Positions 7,599 through 15,540 of a stretch of DNA of 33,513 nucleotides are shown in pieces. This DNA comes from an uncultured Prevotellaceae bacterium. Lineage in GTDB: Bacteria > Bacteroidota > Bacteroidia > Bacteroidales > Bacteroidaceae. A program made the position numbers and the translations under genes. Each line of letters starts with the position of its first letter. Position 1 is the stretch's first letter. The notes below the pieces were generated by a model, which was not told the DNA's origin, did no database searches, and worked only from the letters and a program-made list of their open reading frames with translations. The DNA lies in the NCBI GenBank assembly GCA_900315105.1, contig OMXX01000051.1, positions 1 through 33,513 on the forward strand, given 5' to 3'.

Positions 7599-9143
7599 CT
7601 ATTTATTGACATATTTAGCACGCACAGCGTCCTCTTGTGCTTTTGTGGCAAATTGCTGCGGAGTGATTTTTACCTTCTCTTTCATGAACTCCGGACGATT
7701 GTATGAGCGCAGCAGTAACGTGTTGTGTTCCGGGTCTTTCTGAGGTACCGCGAATGCCTTGTGGCACTTGCCCTTGGCATCGAAATAGGAGATGTACGGG
7801 CGTGTGTAGTTGCCGTCGTCGCGTCGTGAGGCGGTCATTATCCAGCGGCCGTTGCTTGAGAATGACGGGTAGCTGTCGGAGAAGGGGGAGTTGAGGTGTT
7901 GGGTGTTGGGTGTTGGGTGTTGGGTGTCGGTGGCTTGCAGGTCAATGATGCAGATGTCAGCATCCTTGTGCCATACGTGGAAACAGCCGTAGTTGCCTAG
8001 AGAGAAGGTGAGGTATCTGCCGTCGGGAGAGACACGGGGCAGGGTGGCGCTCTTGCCTGACTGGGCAGCGTCGTACACGAGTACGCGCTCACCGAACTTA
8101 TGTGTGGCGAGGTCGAAACTGCGTGAGTAGATGTTATATTTTATTTCATCGTAGTTATTTCTGAACGATTTGTTGCCGTTGTTGAATATGGCAGGGTCGA
8201 TATATGCTGATGTGTAGTAAAGAGTCTTGCCATCGGGGCTCCATGTGGCGAAGCATTCGTGTTCGTCGGGAGCATTACTGATATTTGATACCTCGTTTTT
8301 CTGCACATCGTAAAGGATAAGGTCGGACTCATAGTCGAGTACCTCTATCTTGTCAATGTTCTTGGTGTGGAATATCTGACGTGTGGTGTTTGTTGAGAAT
8401 GCCACGAGGTCGGCCGTTGGATGCCATGCAGGATAGACACCGGCAGAGATGGTGCTGTCGGTCTTGAGGTCTATTTTCTTCGGTTCGCCGTTGTGTACTA
8501 TCATGGTTCCGCCGCAGAACTGGCGCATGTGGAAGAGCATGTTGTTGGTGCCGTAGTTCTGGAAAGAATGGCAGTTGATGCATTGTCCCTTCTCCTCGGT
8601 GTGAATCATGCGGTTGTTGTAGATGTCGCTTTCCTCATAGCTGGTGATGTTGCGCTGAACGATGGCGATACCCTCGTAGGCTACGTATGAGGGTTGTATG
8701 AGACGGTAGGAGATATATGGGTCTATCGTGTCCTTGGCTACAAAGATAGGGAATGACTTATAGCTGAGCCATTTGCCGTCTTTCTTGCCATAGACCTCCA
8801 CCTTTATGCCCTTGTCGCTTCCGGTGGCGGCAGAGCGCAGTTCCTGCCATTCGTCCTCGTCGATGACGATTTTGTTGTCGTCGCCGTAGGTGAAGGACAG
8901 GTCGCCGAACGACAGGCATGCCACGGCTTCGTCGCAGTCAGGCAGCATGAAGTTTGTCGGACAGAGGTTGGCTGGGATTGTAACCTCGCTGTAGTCGGGG
9001 TACATATCGGGCAGTTTGTCGGTATGGGTGGCATCTGTAGGAACGGATGGGCCGGAGCAGGAGAGGAGGAAAAGCCACCCCAGTCCCCCGAGGGGGAGTA
9101 TTTTAGATAGTATTTTCACTATTGCGGGTATTTTCATTTTCAA
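7599..9143 (-). CDS. PD40/TolB-like beta-propeller lipoprotein with CxxCH haem-type motif
   Basis: A 514-residue protein with a lipoprotein signal (lipobox LLSC, Cys29). Residues about 180-200 contain GQCINCHSFQ, where CINCH (188-192) is a CxxCH c-type haem attachment motif. From about residue 230 onward PD40/WD40-like strands recur (AFSTNTT, TWSPDGKTLYYTS, RVSPDGRYLTFS, SFSSNGRWIMTAS), as in TolB-type propellers. The family therefore looks like a periplasmic haem-bearing propeller, but its function is unknown to me. Two oddities: a GC-rich palindrome forms part of the signal-peptide code (9084-9097), and a 7-bp tandem repeat encodes residues about 404-418 (TQHPTPNTQH) between blades. It lies 12 bp downstream of the DUF6057-like gene and is probably co-transcribed with it. 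Confidence 0.8.
   Translation of the reverse strand: MKMKIPAIVKILSKILPLGGLGWLFLLSCSGPSVPTDATHTDKLPDMYPDYSEVTIPANLCPTNFMLPDCDEAVACLSFGDLSFTYGDDNKIVIDEDEWQELRSAATGSDKGIKVEVYGKKDGKWLSYKSFPIFVAKDTIDPYISYRLIQPSYVAYEGIAIVQRNITSYEESDIYNNRMIHTEEKGQCINCHSFQNYGTNNMLFHMRQFCGGTMIVHNGEPKKIDLKTDSTISAGVYPAWHPTADLVAFSTNTTRQIFHTKNIDKIEVLDYESDLILYDVQKNEVSNISNAPDEHECFATWSPDGKTLYYTSAYIDPAIFNNGNKSFRNNYDEIKYNIYSRSFDLATHKFGERVLVYDAAQSGKSATLPRVSPDGRYLTFSLGNYGCFHVWHKDADICIIDLQATDTQHPTPNTQHLNSPFSDSYPSFSSNGRWIMTASRRDDGNYTRPYISYFDAKGKCHKAFAVPQKDPEHNTLLLRSYNRPEFMKEKVKITPQQFATKAQEDAVRAKYVNK
7896..7930. repeat. 7-bp tandem repeat inside the propeller gene
   Basis: Four perfect GTGTTGG units and one GTGTCGG unit in a row, 35 bp. 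Because 7 is not a multiple of 3, gain or loss of one unit would shift the reading frame. Confidence 0.9.
9084..9097. repeat. GC-rich palindrome inside the lipoprotein signal sequence
   Basis: TCCCCCGAGGGGGA, followed by GTATTTTAGATAGTATTTTC. The same GGGGGAG plus TTTAGATAGTATT arrangement recurs at about 18954-18979. Read on the minus strand it encodes ILSKILPLGGLGW of the signal peptide. Confidence 0.7.
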
Positions 9144-9155
9144 CTTTCAATTAAT

Positions 9156-11033
9156 TTAGTAGCATAATCCACCTTTAATGAAGTAATAATTCCACCAGAA
9201 GGTGTTGCCGAATTCCGATTCGCTTTGTCGGGCGATGGACTCTTCAGAGAATCCGCTTCTCAACAGACCTTGGGTGAATTGGTCGAACTGATTATAGCGG
9301 TCAATGACTTTCTTGTCGAATTGAATTCCGTAGGTCTTGACATCAGGGGCCGTGGATGGTTCCATGTCTAAATAGAAATATGCTGCCTGCTGGTATATCT
9401 CAGGTATCTTCTCGCCCTTGTGGAGTTGGAGATAGAGTAGATACTGACGCCAGAAGCGCTGTATGTTCTTTGACATCACGCTATAGGCAAGACACATCTC
9501 CTGAAAATACTTGGAGGCATTGGTGTATGTGGTTGAGAAATAGCGTATGAGATAGTTCTCGCATATACCGCTGTCGCTGTCGATGATGTTGTCCATGTTG
9601 GAATGGAGGTCGCGGATCTTGACGAGTTCGGGGTATTTGTCAATCAGTTTCGGGTTACGTGCAAGTGGCAGGTAGTGTTCTGCCCATTCCTTGTGGAACA
9701 TGGTGCGAGAGAGGATTTCAAGGTACTTCTGCGCAAGTTCATTCTCTCCGTTTATGATGGAAGAGAGGGCCATGACCTTGAGTTCGCAGATGCTGAAACC
9801 GTATTCTACCTGTATCTCCATGCAATAGTGATAGGCAAAGTTTGTCATTCCGTGATGAAGGTATATGATAGGCGATGCGGTATTGGCCATGTGAACCTTC
9901 AGGGAGTCGCTTGGAGTTGGTGTCATGCCCTTGTCGTCATAGTCGTACATACTGTTTCCGATGTCGCCTGTGTTGAAAAGGGCGGTGTTCTTGAACACGA
10001 TAAGTTGTCGGGTGAGAGTGCCTTGCACCTCACGGATATGGCTGAGCGCATTTTCCCACTCCATGTTGTCAATGTCGCGGTATGCCTTGCACTCGGCATG
10101 GTAGTTCTCATCGTCATAGTCGGCATCTTCAAGTACTCCGAAAGAGAATCCGATTACTGCGACAAGGAGTATGGATGATATGATGGCGGTTGCCTTTGCG
10201 CTCTTGATGCGGTTACCTATTCTATATGTAAGCGGGAAGATGATGAGCAGGATGATGACAGTCCAGAACGGCTTGGTAAGTGACGGATTTGTGATGTTTC
10301 CGCTCTCGAACACTGGCAGTCCGACGGTGAAGAACTGTTCACTGCGTAGTGTGTCGAAGAACTGAGGGAACAGGAATGGGGGGATAATGGCGGCAATGAC
10401 AAAGAGCATGGCTGCAATCCATTTGCGCTCAGTAAGCATTATTACTCCCAAAGTGAGAGATGCAGCCATGGCATAGATGCCGATATAGCGGTAGAGCCCC
10501 ACAAGGAGAGCTGCCCCGAAGAGGGATGTGATGATTGTGCCGAACTTGAACTTCACGCCTGTTGCGTATCGGAATACGACGATGAGCAATGAGGCAAAGA
10601 GCAAACCGAGTGTCTGGCTAAAGCAATATCCGTGGTTCTTGTTATAGTAGATCCAGTAGCCGAGGTCGATTTCAGAAACCAACAGGCATACCAGAGGGAT
10701 TAGCAGAAGGGGTGTTAGGTGTTGGGTGTCGGGTGTTAGTAAGCCTTTCTTCAGAAGGAAGAAAATGGCTATCCACATCAGGATAAGTACGGAACTTCCT
10801 AATGCGGGGTAATAGAAAAGTTGGGTAAAGTAGCATCCTGCCCATTGCAGGAAACCTGCAGGAACGGCATTATACTGCTGAAAGAATACCGATGTGTCGT
10901 TGAAGAGTGAGCGCATCTGCTGCATATAGAGCATGTCAGCATTACGCATCATAAGGAAATACCATGACAACAGCGCAAATAAGAGTACGCTTATCCATGG
11001 CATAAGGTTTTGTAGGTTTAGCTTAGGTTTCAT
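9156..11033 (-). CDS. Polytopic membrane protein, DUF6057-like
   Basis: A 625-residue protein. Roughly residues 1-300 contain about ten hydrophobic segments (first at 12-28), and residues about 310-625 form a soluble, helix-rich tail resembling tetratricopeptide-like helices (ENALSHIREVQGTL, ENELAQKYLEILS). The arrangement resembles the DUF6057 family of Bacteroidota, a name I offer from memory. No catalytic motif is evident. A short 7-bp repeat (10712-10739) encodes TPDTQHLTP at residues about 100-108, in the loop between the third and fourth membrane segments. Its close linkage to the haem-motif propeller lipoprotein suggests that the two work together at the inner membrane or periplasm. 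Confidence 0.75.
   Translation of the reverse strand: MKPKLNLQNLMPWISVLLFALLSWYFLMMRNADMLYMQQMRSLFNDTSVFFQQYNAVPAGFLQWAGCYFTQLFYYPALGSSVLILMWIAIFFLLKKGLLTPDTQHLTPLLLIPLVCLLVSEIDLGYWIYYNKNHGYCFSQTLGLLFASLLIVVFRYATGVKFKFGTIITSLFGAALLVGLYRYIGIYAMAASLTLGVIMLTERKWIAAMLFVIAAIIPPFLFPQFFDTLRSEQFFTVGLPVFESGNITNPSLTKPFWTVIILLIIFPLTYRIGNRIKSAKATAIISSILLVAVIGFSFGVLEDADYDDENYHAECKAYRDIDNMEWENALSHIREVQGTLTRQLIVFKNTALFNTGDIGNSMYDYDDKGMTPTPSDSLKVHMANTASPIIYLHHGMTNFAYHYCMEIQVEYGFSICELKVMALSSIINGENELAQKYLEILSRTMFHKEWAEHYLPLARNPKLIDKYPELVKIRDLHSNMDNIIDSDSGICENYLIRYFSTTYTNASKYFQEMCLAYSVMSKNIQRFWRQYLLYLQLHKGEKIPEIYQQAAYFYLDMEPSTAPDVKTYGIQFDKKVIDRYNQFDQFTQGLLRSGFSEESIARQSESEFGNTFWWNYYFIKGGLCY
10712..10739. repeat. 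7-bp tandem repeat inside the membrane-protein gene
   Basis: Four 7-bp units: GTGTTAG, GTGTTGG, GTGTCGG, GTGTTAG. It is the same unit family as in the neighbouring gene at 7896-7930. Confidence 0.8.
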
Positions 11034-11049
11034 AGGGGTATTAGGTTTT

Positions 11050-11081
11050 GGGTGATGGGTGATAGGTAGTACCTATCACCC
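11050..11081. repeat. GGGTGAT repeat and 25-bp palindrome downstream of purL
   Basis: GGGTGAT at 11050-11056 is followed by GGGTGATAGGTA, one base, and TACCTATCACCC (11057-11081), a perfect 12-bp inverted repeat. It fills most of the 61-bp gap between purL and the DUF6057-like gene. No T-run follows on the minus strand, so it is not a classical terminator and purL transcripts might continue into the next two genes. Confidence 0.7.
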
Positions 11082-11094
11082 AATATCCAAACGT

Positions 11095-14000
11095 TTACTT
11101 GTTCTTTTCAATCCACAGACGGGCATTTACGAATGCCTCGTACCAAGGTGTTACCTCATCTGTGAGACGACGCTCCTCTGGGTAGTAACCACACTGCCAA
11201 GGGAACAGAGTACGCTCTGGGTGTGGCATGATAGCGAGGTGACGACCGTCATTGCTTGCGATAGCAGCAACATCGTAGCTTGAACCGTTAGGGTTAGCTG
11301 GATATTCAGAGTGGTTGAACTTAGCAGCGATGTTATACTCAGACTCAGCAAGTGGGAGGTTAAACTTACCCTCGCCATGAGCTACCCAGCAACCGATCTT
11401 CTGGCCAGAGAGAGAGCCGAGCATTACAGAATCGTTCTGTGGGATGGTGAGAGTAACGTATGTTGACTCGAACTTGTGAGAATCGTTATGAAGCATCTCT
11501 GCATAGTCCTTTGCGTTGCTTACAGCGTGATCGTTGTTCAGGAGACCAAGCTCAACCATAAGCTGACAACCGTTGCAGACACCGAGTGAGAGGGTGTTCT
11601 TACGAGCATAGAACTTATCCAGAGCCTCCTTAGCCTTAGGGTTGAAGAGGAATGCACCTGCCCATCCCTTTGCAGAACCGAGAACGTCAGAGTTAGAGAA
11701 ACCACCGCAGAATGCTACGAGGTTCACTTCCTCAAGAGTCTCACGGCCTGTGATAAGGTCGGTCATCGTAACGTCCTTAACGTCGAAGCCTGCCATATAG
11801 AATGAGTATGCCATCTCGCGCTCAGAGTTAGTACCCTTCTCACGGATGATAGCAGCTACAGGACGGTTGCTCTCTGGACGTGCAACGGTTTTGAGCTGTG
11901 GAGCCTTGAATGTGCACTCAAGAGGTACGTTCTTATAGTTCTGGAAACGCTCTGCTGCCTTACCGTTGAATGACTGACGGCGGTCGAGCAAGTATGATGT
12001 CTTATACCAGGCATCGCGCAACTCGTCGATGTCGAATACGAGGGTAAGCTCACGGTTAGCAAGCTCTGAGTTTGGAACCTGAGCATTGCTTTGATGACGC
12101 TTGATAGTGATTGTGCGGTCAGCAGAAGGAACACCGATCTTAGCGTATGCGATACCTGCATCCTCAAGAATCTTCTTCGCACGTGGAGCGTCAGCATCGG
12201 CAACCTGAATAACGATACCCGGGTTCTCTGCGAAGAGCACCTTAACGATATCGTCACCCTTGATCTTGTCGAGGTCGAGAGCAAGACCGCCCTTAGTATT
12301 TGCGAAGCACATCTCGAGCAAGGTTGTGATGAGACCACCGGCAGAGATATCGTGACCTGCGAGGATGAGGCCTTCGTTCACGAGCTGCTGAACTGCGATG
12401 AATGCATCACGGAAGTACTCGGCATTCTTGACTGTTGGAACATCAGAACCAACCTTGCCCTGACTCTGAGCGAATGCTGAGCCGCCAAGCTGGAGCTCGT
12501 CGAATGAGAAGTCGATATGATAGAGGCGTGAAGCCTTCACGTCCTTGAGAACTGGAGAAACAACCTTCTTGATGTCAGAAACCTCACCACCCGCACTTAC
12601 GATAACGGTACCAGGAGCGATGACCTTCTTTCCGTCAGGATATTTCTGTGTCATTGACAGAGAGTCCTTACCTGTCGGAACGTTGATCTGAAGCTCGCAG
12701 CAGAAGTCTGACAATGCCTTAACAGCTGTGTAGAGACGCGCATCCTCACCTTCCTGAGCGCGACAAGGCCACATCCAGTTTGCTGAGAGTGAGATGCTAT
12801 CCATACCGTCAGCCAAAGGTGCCCATACGAGGTTGGTGAGCGACTCTGCAACAGAGAGCACAGAACCTGCGGCTGGATTAGCGAGAGCAGCCTGTGGGGC
12901 ATGACCAAGTGATGTTGCGATACCCTTTGTACCTGTATAGTCGAGAGCTACGACACCGCAGTCAGACAATGGCAACTGAAGTTCACCCTGACATTGCTGA
13001 CGTGCCACGCGACCTGATACGCAACGGTCAACCTTGTTTGTCAACCAATCCTTACAAGCCACAGCCTCAAGCTGAAGCACGTTCTTCAGATAGTCAACGA
13101 GCTGTGCGTTGAGGGTAGAATTTGCAGAGAGGCCAGAGAGGTCGTATGTCACAACATCGTATGTACGCTTAACGGTCTTGTCCTCCATGATTGTCTTTGG
13201 AGAACTGCCGAACATCTGCTCTACTGCGAGGTCGAACGGACGAACGCCGTCAGCCTGCTCGAATGCAAAGCGATGGTCGCCTGTTGTCTCACCAACGGTG
13301 TACATTGGAGCGCGCTCACGATCTGCAATCTTCTGAACATGTTCTATGGCAGACTCGTCGATGAGCAAGCCCATACGCTCCTGAGACTCGTTGGCGATGA
13401 TTTCCTTTGCCGAAAGGGTCTTATCGCCTACAGGGAGCTTATCCATGTGAATCAATCCGCCACACTCCTCAACAAGCTCTGAAAGACAGTTTACGTGACC
13501 TGCTGAACCGTGGTCGTGGATAGATACTACTGGGTTAGAATCCTCCTCACCAAGAGCGCGGATTACGTTGTATGCACGCTTCTGCATCTCAGGATTTGCA
13601 CGCTGAACGGCGTTGAGCTCGATACCGCTTGAATAGCGACCTGTCTCTACTGAAGAAACCGAACCGCCACCAAGACCGATGCGGTAGTTCTCACCACCCA
13701 TCACAACAACCTTGTTGCCTGGCTGTGGCTCGCCCTTGAGGCAGTCGCGCTGAATGCCGTAGCCTACACCGCCGGCAAGCATGATAACCTTGTCGTAAGC
13801 GTACTGCTCGTTGTTCTCGTTGTGCTCGAATGTAAGTACAGAACCGCAGATAAGTGGCTGACCGAACTTGTTTCCGAAATCAGAAGCACCGTTAGATGCC
13901 TTGATGAGAATCTGCTCTGGTGTCTGATACAACCACTGACGAACAGGCAGAATCTTCTCCCATCCGTGGCAGTCACTCTCGTTACTCCACTGAGGAGTAT

Positions 14001-14922
14001 TTGCAGGGAGGTTCTTAACAACAGGGTCAGTCTCGTTCTTACGTGGGTAAGAAGTCATATAGACGGCTGTACCTGCTATTGGCCATGAACCTACGCCACC
14101 GCCCATACGGTCACGGATCTCACCACCAGTACCGGTAGCAGCACCGTTGAATGGCTCTACGGTTGTTGGGAAGTTGTGAGTCTCAGCCTTGAGCGAGATG
14201 ACAGACTTAACCTTCTTGATTTTGTAGAGGTCTGGCTGAGAGTGGTCGGTAGGAGAGAACTGTTCAATCTCAGGACCTGCTGAGAATGCCACGTTATCCT
14301 TGTATGCAGAGAGAATCTTGTTAGGATTCTCGTTAGTTGTCTTCTTAATCATCTGGAAGAGGCTTGACTCCTTCTCCTCGCCATCGATGATGAATGTACC
14401 GCCAAAGATCTTGTGACGGCAATGCTCTGAGTTGATCTGAGCGAAACCGAATATCTCAGAGTCGGTAAGCGGACGGCCGAGCTGTCCCTCCACCTTGTGC
14501 AGATAGTCAATCTCCTCCTTTGAAAGGGCGAGACCTTCCTGCTCGTTGTAAGCCTCAAGGTTGTCAACGTGCTTGATTGGCTCTGGCTTGATGTTAACGG
14601 TGAAGATGTCCTGGTTCAGTCCGTTGTACATACGCTGGAGCATAGGGTCATGCTCAGCGTCCATAGAAGAAACAGGGAAATACTCCTCAATACGCGAAAT
14701 GCCCTTGAGAGCCATGTTCTGGGTAATCTCAACGGCATTGGTGCTCCAAGGAGTAATCATCTCACGGCGTGGACCTACATAGTATCCGTCCAAAGACTCA
14801 GTATCCACGAGTGATGCGTTGCCGTAAAGCCAACAAAGTTCGTTTGTCTCATCCTGACTGAGTTTATGGTCAACCTCAGTAGCGATGATGTTCTGTGATG
14901 GGGTCTTGAAAAAAAGAATCAT
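11095..14922 (-). CDS. purL: Phosphoribosylformylglycinamidine synthase, single-chain type
   Basis: Converts formylglycinamide ribonucleotide, glutamine and ATP to the amidine in step four of purine synthesis, in the cytoplasm. The 1275-residue length fits the fused large type, with an N-terminal PurS-like region, two AIR-synthase-like halves (EHCRHKIFGG, then NGAATGTGGEIRD, GGENYRIGLGGG; second half PTGKDSLSM, AGHDISAGGL) and a C-terminal class I glutaminase domain with nucleophile in LGVCNGCQL and the His-Glu pair in MPHPERTLFPW. The start at 14922 gives MILFFKTPSQN, typical of Bacteroidota PurL. Transcription appears to start about 230 bp upstream, from the promoter at 15161-15191. The leader contains a 7-bp repeat and a MITE-like hairpin. 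Confidence 0.98.
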   Translation of the reverse strand: MILFFKTPSQNIIATEVDHKLSQDETNELCWLYGNASLVDTESLDGYYVGPRREMITPWSTNAVEITQNMALKGISRIEEYFPVSSMDAEHDPMLQRMYNGLNQDIFTVNIKPEPIKHVDNLEAYNEQEGLALSKEEIDYLHKVEGQLGRPLTDSEIFGFAQINSEHCRHKIFGGTFIIDGEEKESSLFQMIKKTTNENPNKILSAYKDNVAFSAGPEIEQFSPTDHSQPDLYKIKKVKSVISLKAETHNFPTTVEPFNGAATGTGGEIRDRMGGGVGSWPIAGTAVYMTSYPRKNETDPVVKNLPANTPQWSNESDCHGWEKILPVRQWLYQTPEQILIKASNGASDFGNKFGQPLICGSVLTFEHNENNEQYAYDKVIMLAGGVGYGIQRDCLKGEPQPGNKVVVMGGENYRIGLGGGSVSSVETGRYSSGIELNAVQRANPEMQKRAYNVIRALGEEDSNPVVSIHDHGSAGHVNCLSELVEECGGLIHMDKLPVGDKTLSAKEIIANESQERMGLLIDESAIEHVQKIADRERAPMYTVGETTGDHRFAFEQADGVRPFDLAVEQMFGSSPKTIMEDKTVKRTYDVVTYDLSGLSANSTLNAQLVDYLKNVLQLEAVACKDWLTNKVDRCVSGRVARQQCQGELQLPLSDCGVVALDYTGTKGIATSLGHAPQAALANPAAGSVLSVAESLTNLVWAPLADGMDSISLSANWMWPCRAQEGEDARLYTAVKALSDFCCELQINVPTGKDSLSMTQKYPDGKKVIAPGTVIVSAGGEVSDIKKVVSPVLKDVKASRLYHIDFSFDELQLGGSAFAQSQGKVGSDVPTVKNAEYFRDAFIAVQQLVNEGLILAGHDISAGGLITTLLEMCFANTKGGLALDLDKIKGDDIVKVLFAENPGIVIQVADADAPRAKKILEDAGIAYAKIGVPSADRTITIKRHQSNAQVPNSELANRELTLVFDIDELRDAWYKTSYLLDRRQSFNGKAAERFQNYKNVPLECTFKAPQLKTVARPESNRPVAAIIREKGTNSEREMAYSFYMAGFDVKDVTMTDLITGRETLEEVNLVAFCGGFSNSDVLGSAKGWAGAFLFNPKAKEALDKFYARKNTLSLGVCNGCQLMVELGLLNNDHAVSNAKDYAEMLHNDSHKFESTYVTLTIPQNDSVMLGSLSGQKIGCWVAHGEGKFNLPLAESEYNIAAKFNHSEYPANPNGSSYDVAAIASNDGRHLAIMPHPERTLFPWQCGYYPEERRLTDEVTPWYEAFVNARLWIEKNK

Positions 14923-14959
14923 GTCTATATTTTTTGTTTACGAATTTTCCTTTTCTTGG

Positions 14960-15007
14960 GTTTAGTGTTTAAAGTTTAGTGTTTAGGGTTTAGTGTTTAG
15001 AGTTTAG
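14960..15007. repeat. 7-bp tandem repeat (GTTTAGN) in the purL leader
   Basis: Seven consecutive 7-mers, the last lacking its variable base: GTTTAGT, GTTTAAA, GTTTAGT, GTTTAGG, GTTTAGT, GTTTAGA, GTTTAG. The array abuts the MITE-like element beginning at 15008. On the transcript it lies 38-85 nt before the purL start. Confidence 0.85.
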
Positions 15008-15119
15008 TTGCTTTCGCTATTTAGAAAAACCAATTAAAACAAAAGAACACAAAATGAAACATTTTGTTTTTATATGTTTTTATTGGTTTTATCCTGTTTT
15101 TTTTAGATGGCGAAAGCAA
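15008..15119 (+). mobile_element. MITE-like 112-bp palindromic element, copy 2
   Basis: Bounded by TTGCTTTCGCT and GGCGAAAGCAA and inverted relative to 6564-6673. The centre carries CAAAATG-AAA-CATTTTG. The element lies between the purL promoter and start codon, so it should be transcribed as a long hairpin in the purL 5' leader. Confidence 0.75.
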
Positions 15120-15160
15120 ATTACCCCGCAACCATCACCCAGCACCCAAATTACAAGTTG

Positions 15161-15191
15161 CAAAATTACTAAAAAAACGCGACAAATCAAA
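15161..15191 (-). promoter_or_regulatory. purL promoter
   Basis: On the minus strand TTTG (15188-15191), a 19-nt spacer and TAATTTTG (15161-15168) match the Bacteroidota consensus exactly. It is the only full match I found upstream of purL. Confidence 0.8.
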
Positions 15192-15370
15192 ATCTTTTCT
15201 TCGAAAAGTGATGAAATCACGCGTATTGCCCCACTAAGACATTAACTGATGGCTTTTACAATGTGGAAAAATGCTGAACATCTTTCATTCCTCGTATATA
15301 AGTGAAGATAATAATGTTATCCTATAGATAGGATTTTCTTGTTCTTTTCTTGGAGGTGTTTTCTATCGAC

Positions 15371-15501
15371 TTTCCTTCGATGATAATACCATTATAATGG
15401 TATTTACATAGGAGCTATAACGGAGGCACAACGGGATTGTTCCCTACCTTTCGCCTTGGAAAAATGGACAAAAAAGTTGCGTGCCATTTCTGACACGCAA
15501 C
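15371..15501. repeat. Terminator-carrying dispersed repeat, copy A
   Basis: It begins TTTCCTTCGATGATA, includes the perfect palindrome ATACCATTATAATGGTAT, then TTTACATAGGAGCTATA and CCTACCTTTCGCCTTGGAA, and ends with the GTTGCGTG hairpin. The same order occurs at 20711-20885. Confidence 0.8.
15469..15501 (-). terminator. Terminator of the ATP-grasp/transglutaminase cluster
   Basis: On the minus strand GTTGCGTG, a 10-nt loop and CACGCAAC are followed by TTTTTT. It lies about 40 bp after the stop of the last cluster gene. Confidence 0.85.
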
Positions 15502-15540
15502 TCTTGGGGAAATAACAACTGTTGAGGTGAGTAGGGTTAG

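Noticed and set aside
9603..10178. A 191-codon plus-strand frame
   Set aside because: It is antisense to the DUF6057-like gene, with no promoter and no recognisable family.
14960..15007. A telomere-like repeat (GTTTAGG resembles TTTAGGG)
   Set aside because: Only one unit matches exactly, the array is short and internal, and bacterial chromosomes of this phylum are circular. A slippage-type 7-bp array is the simpler reading.
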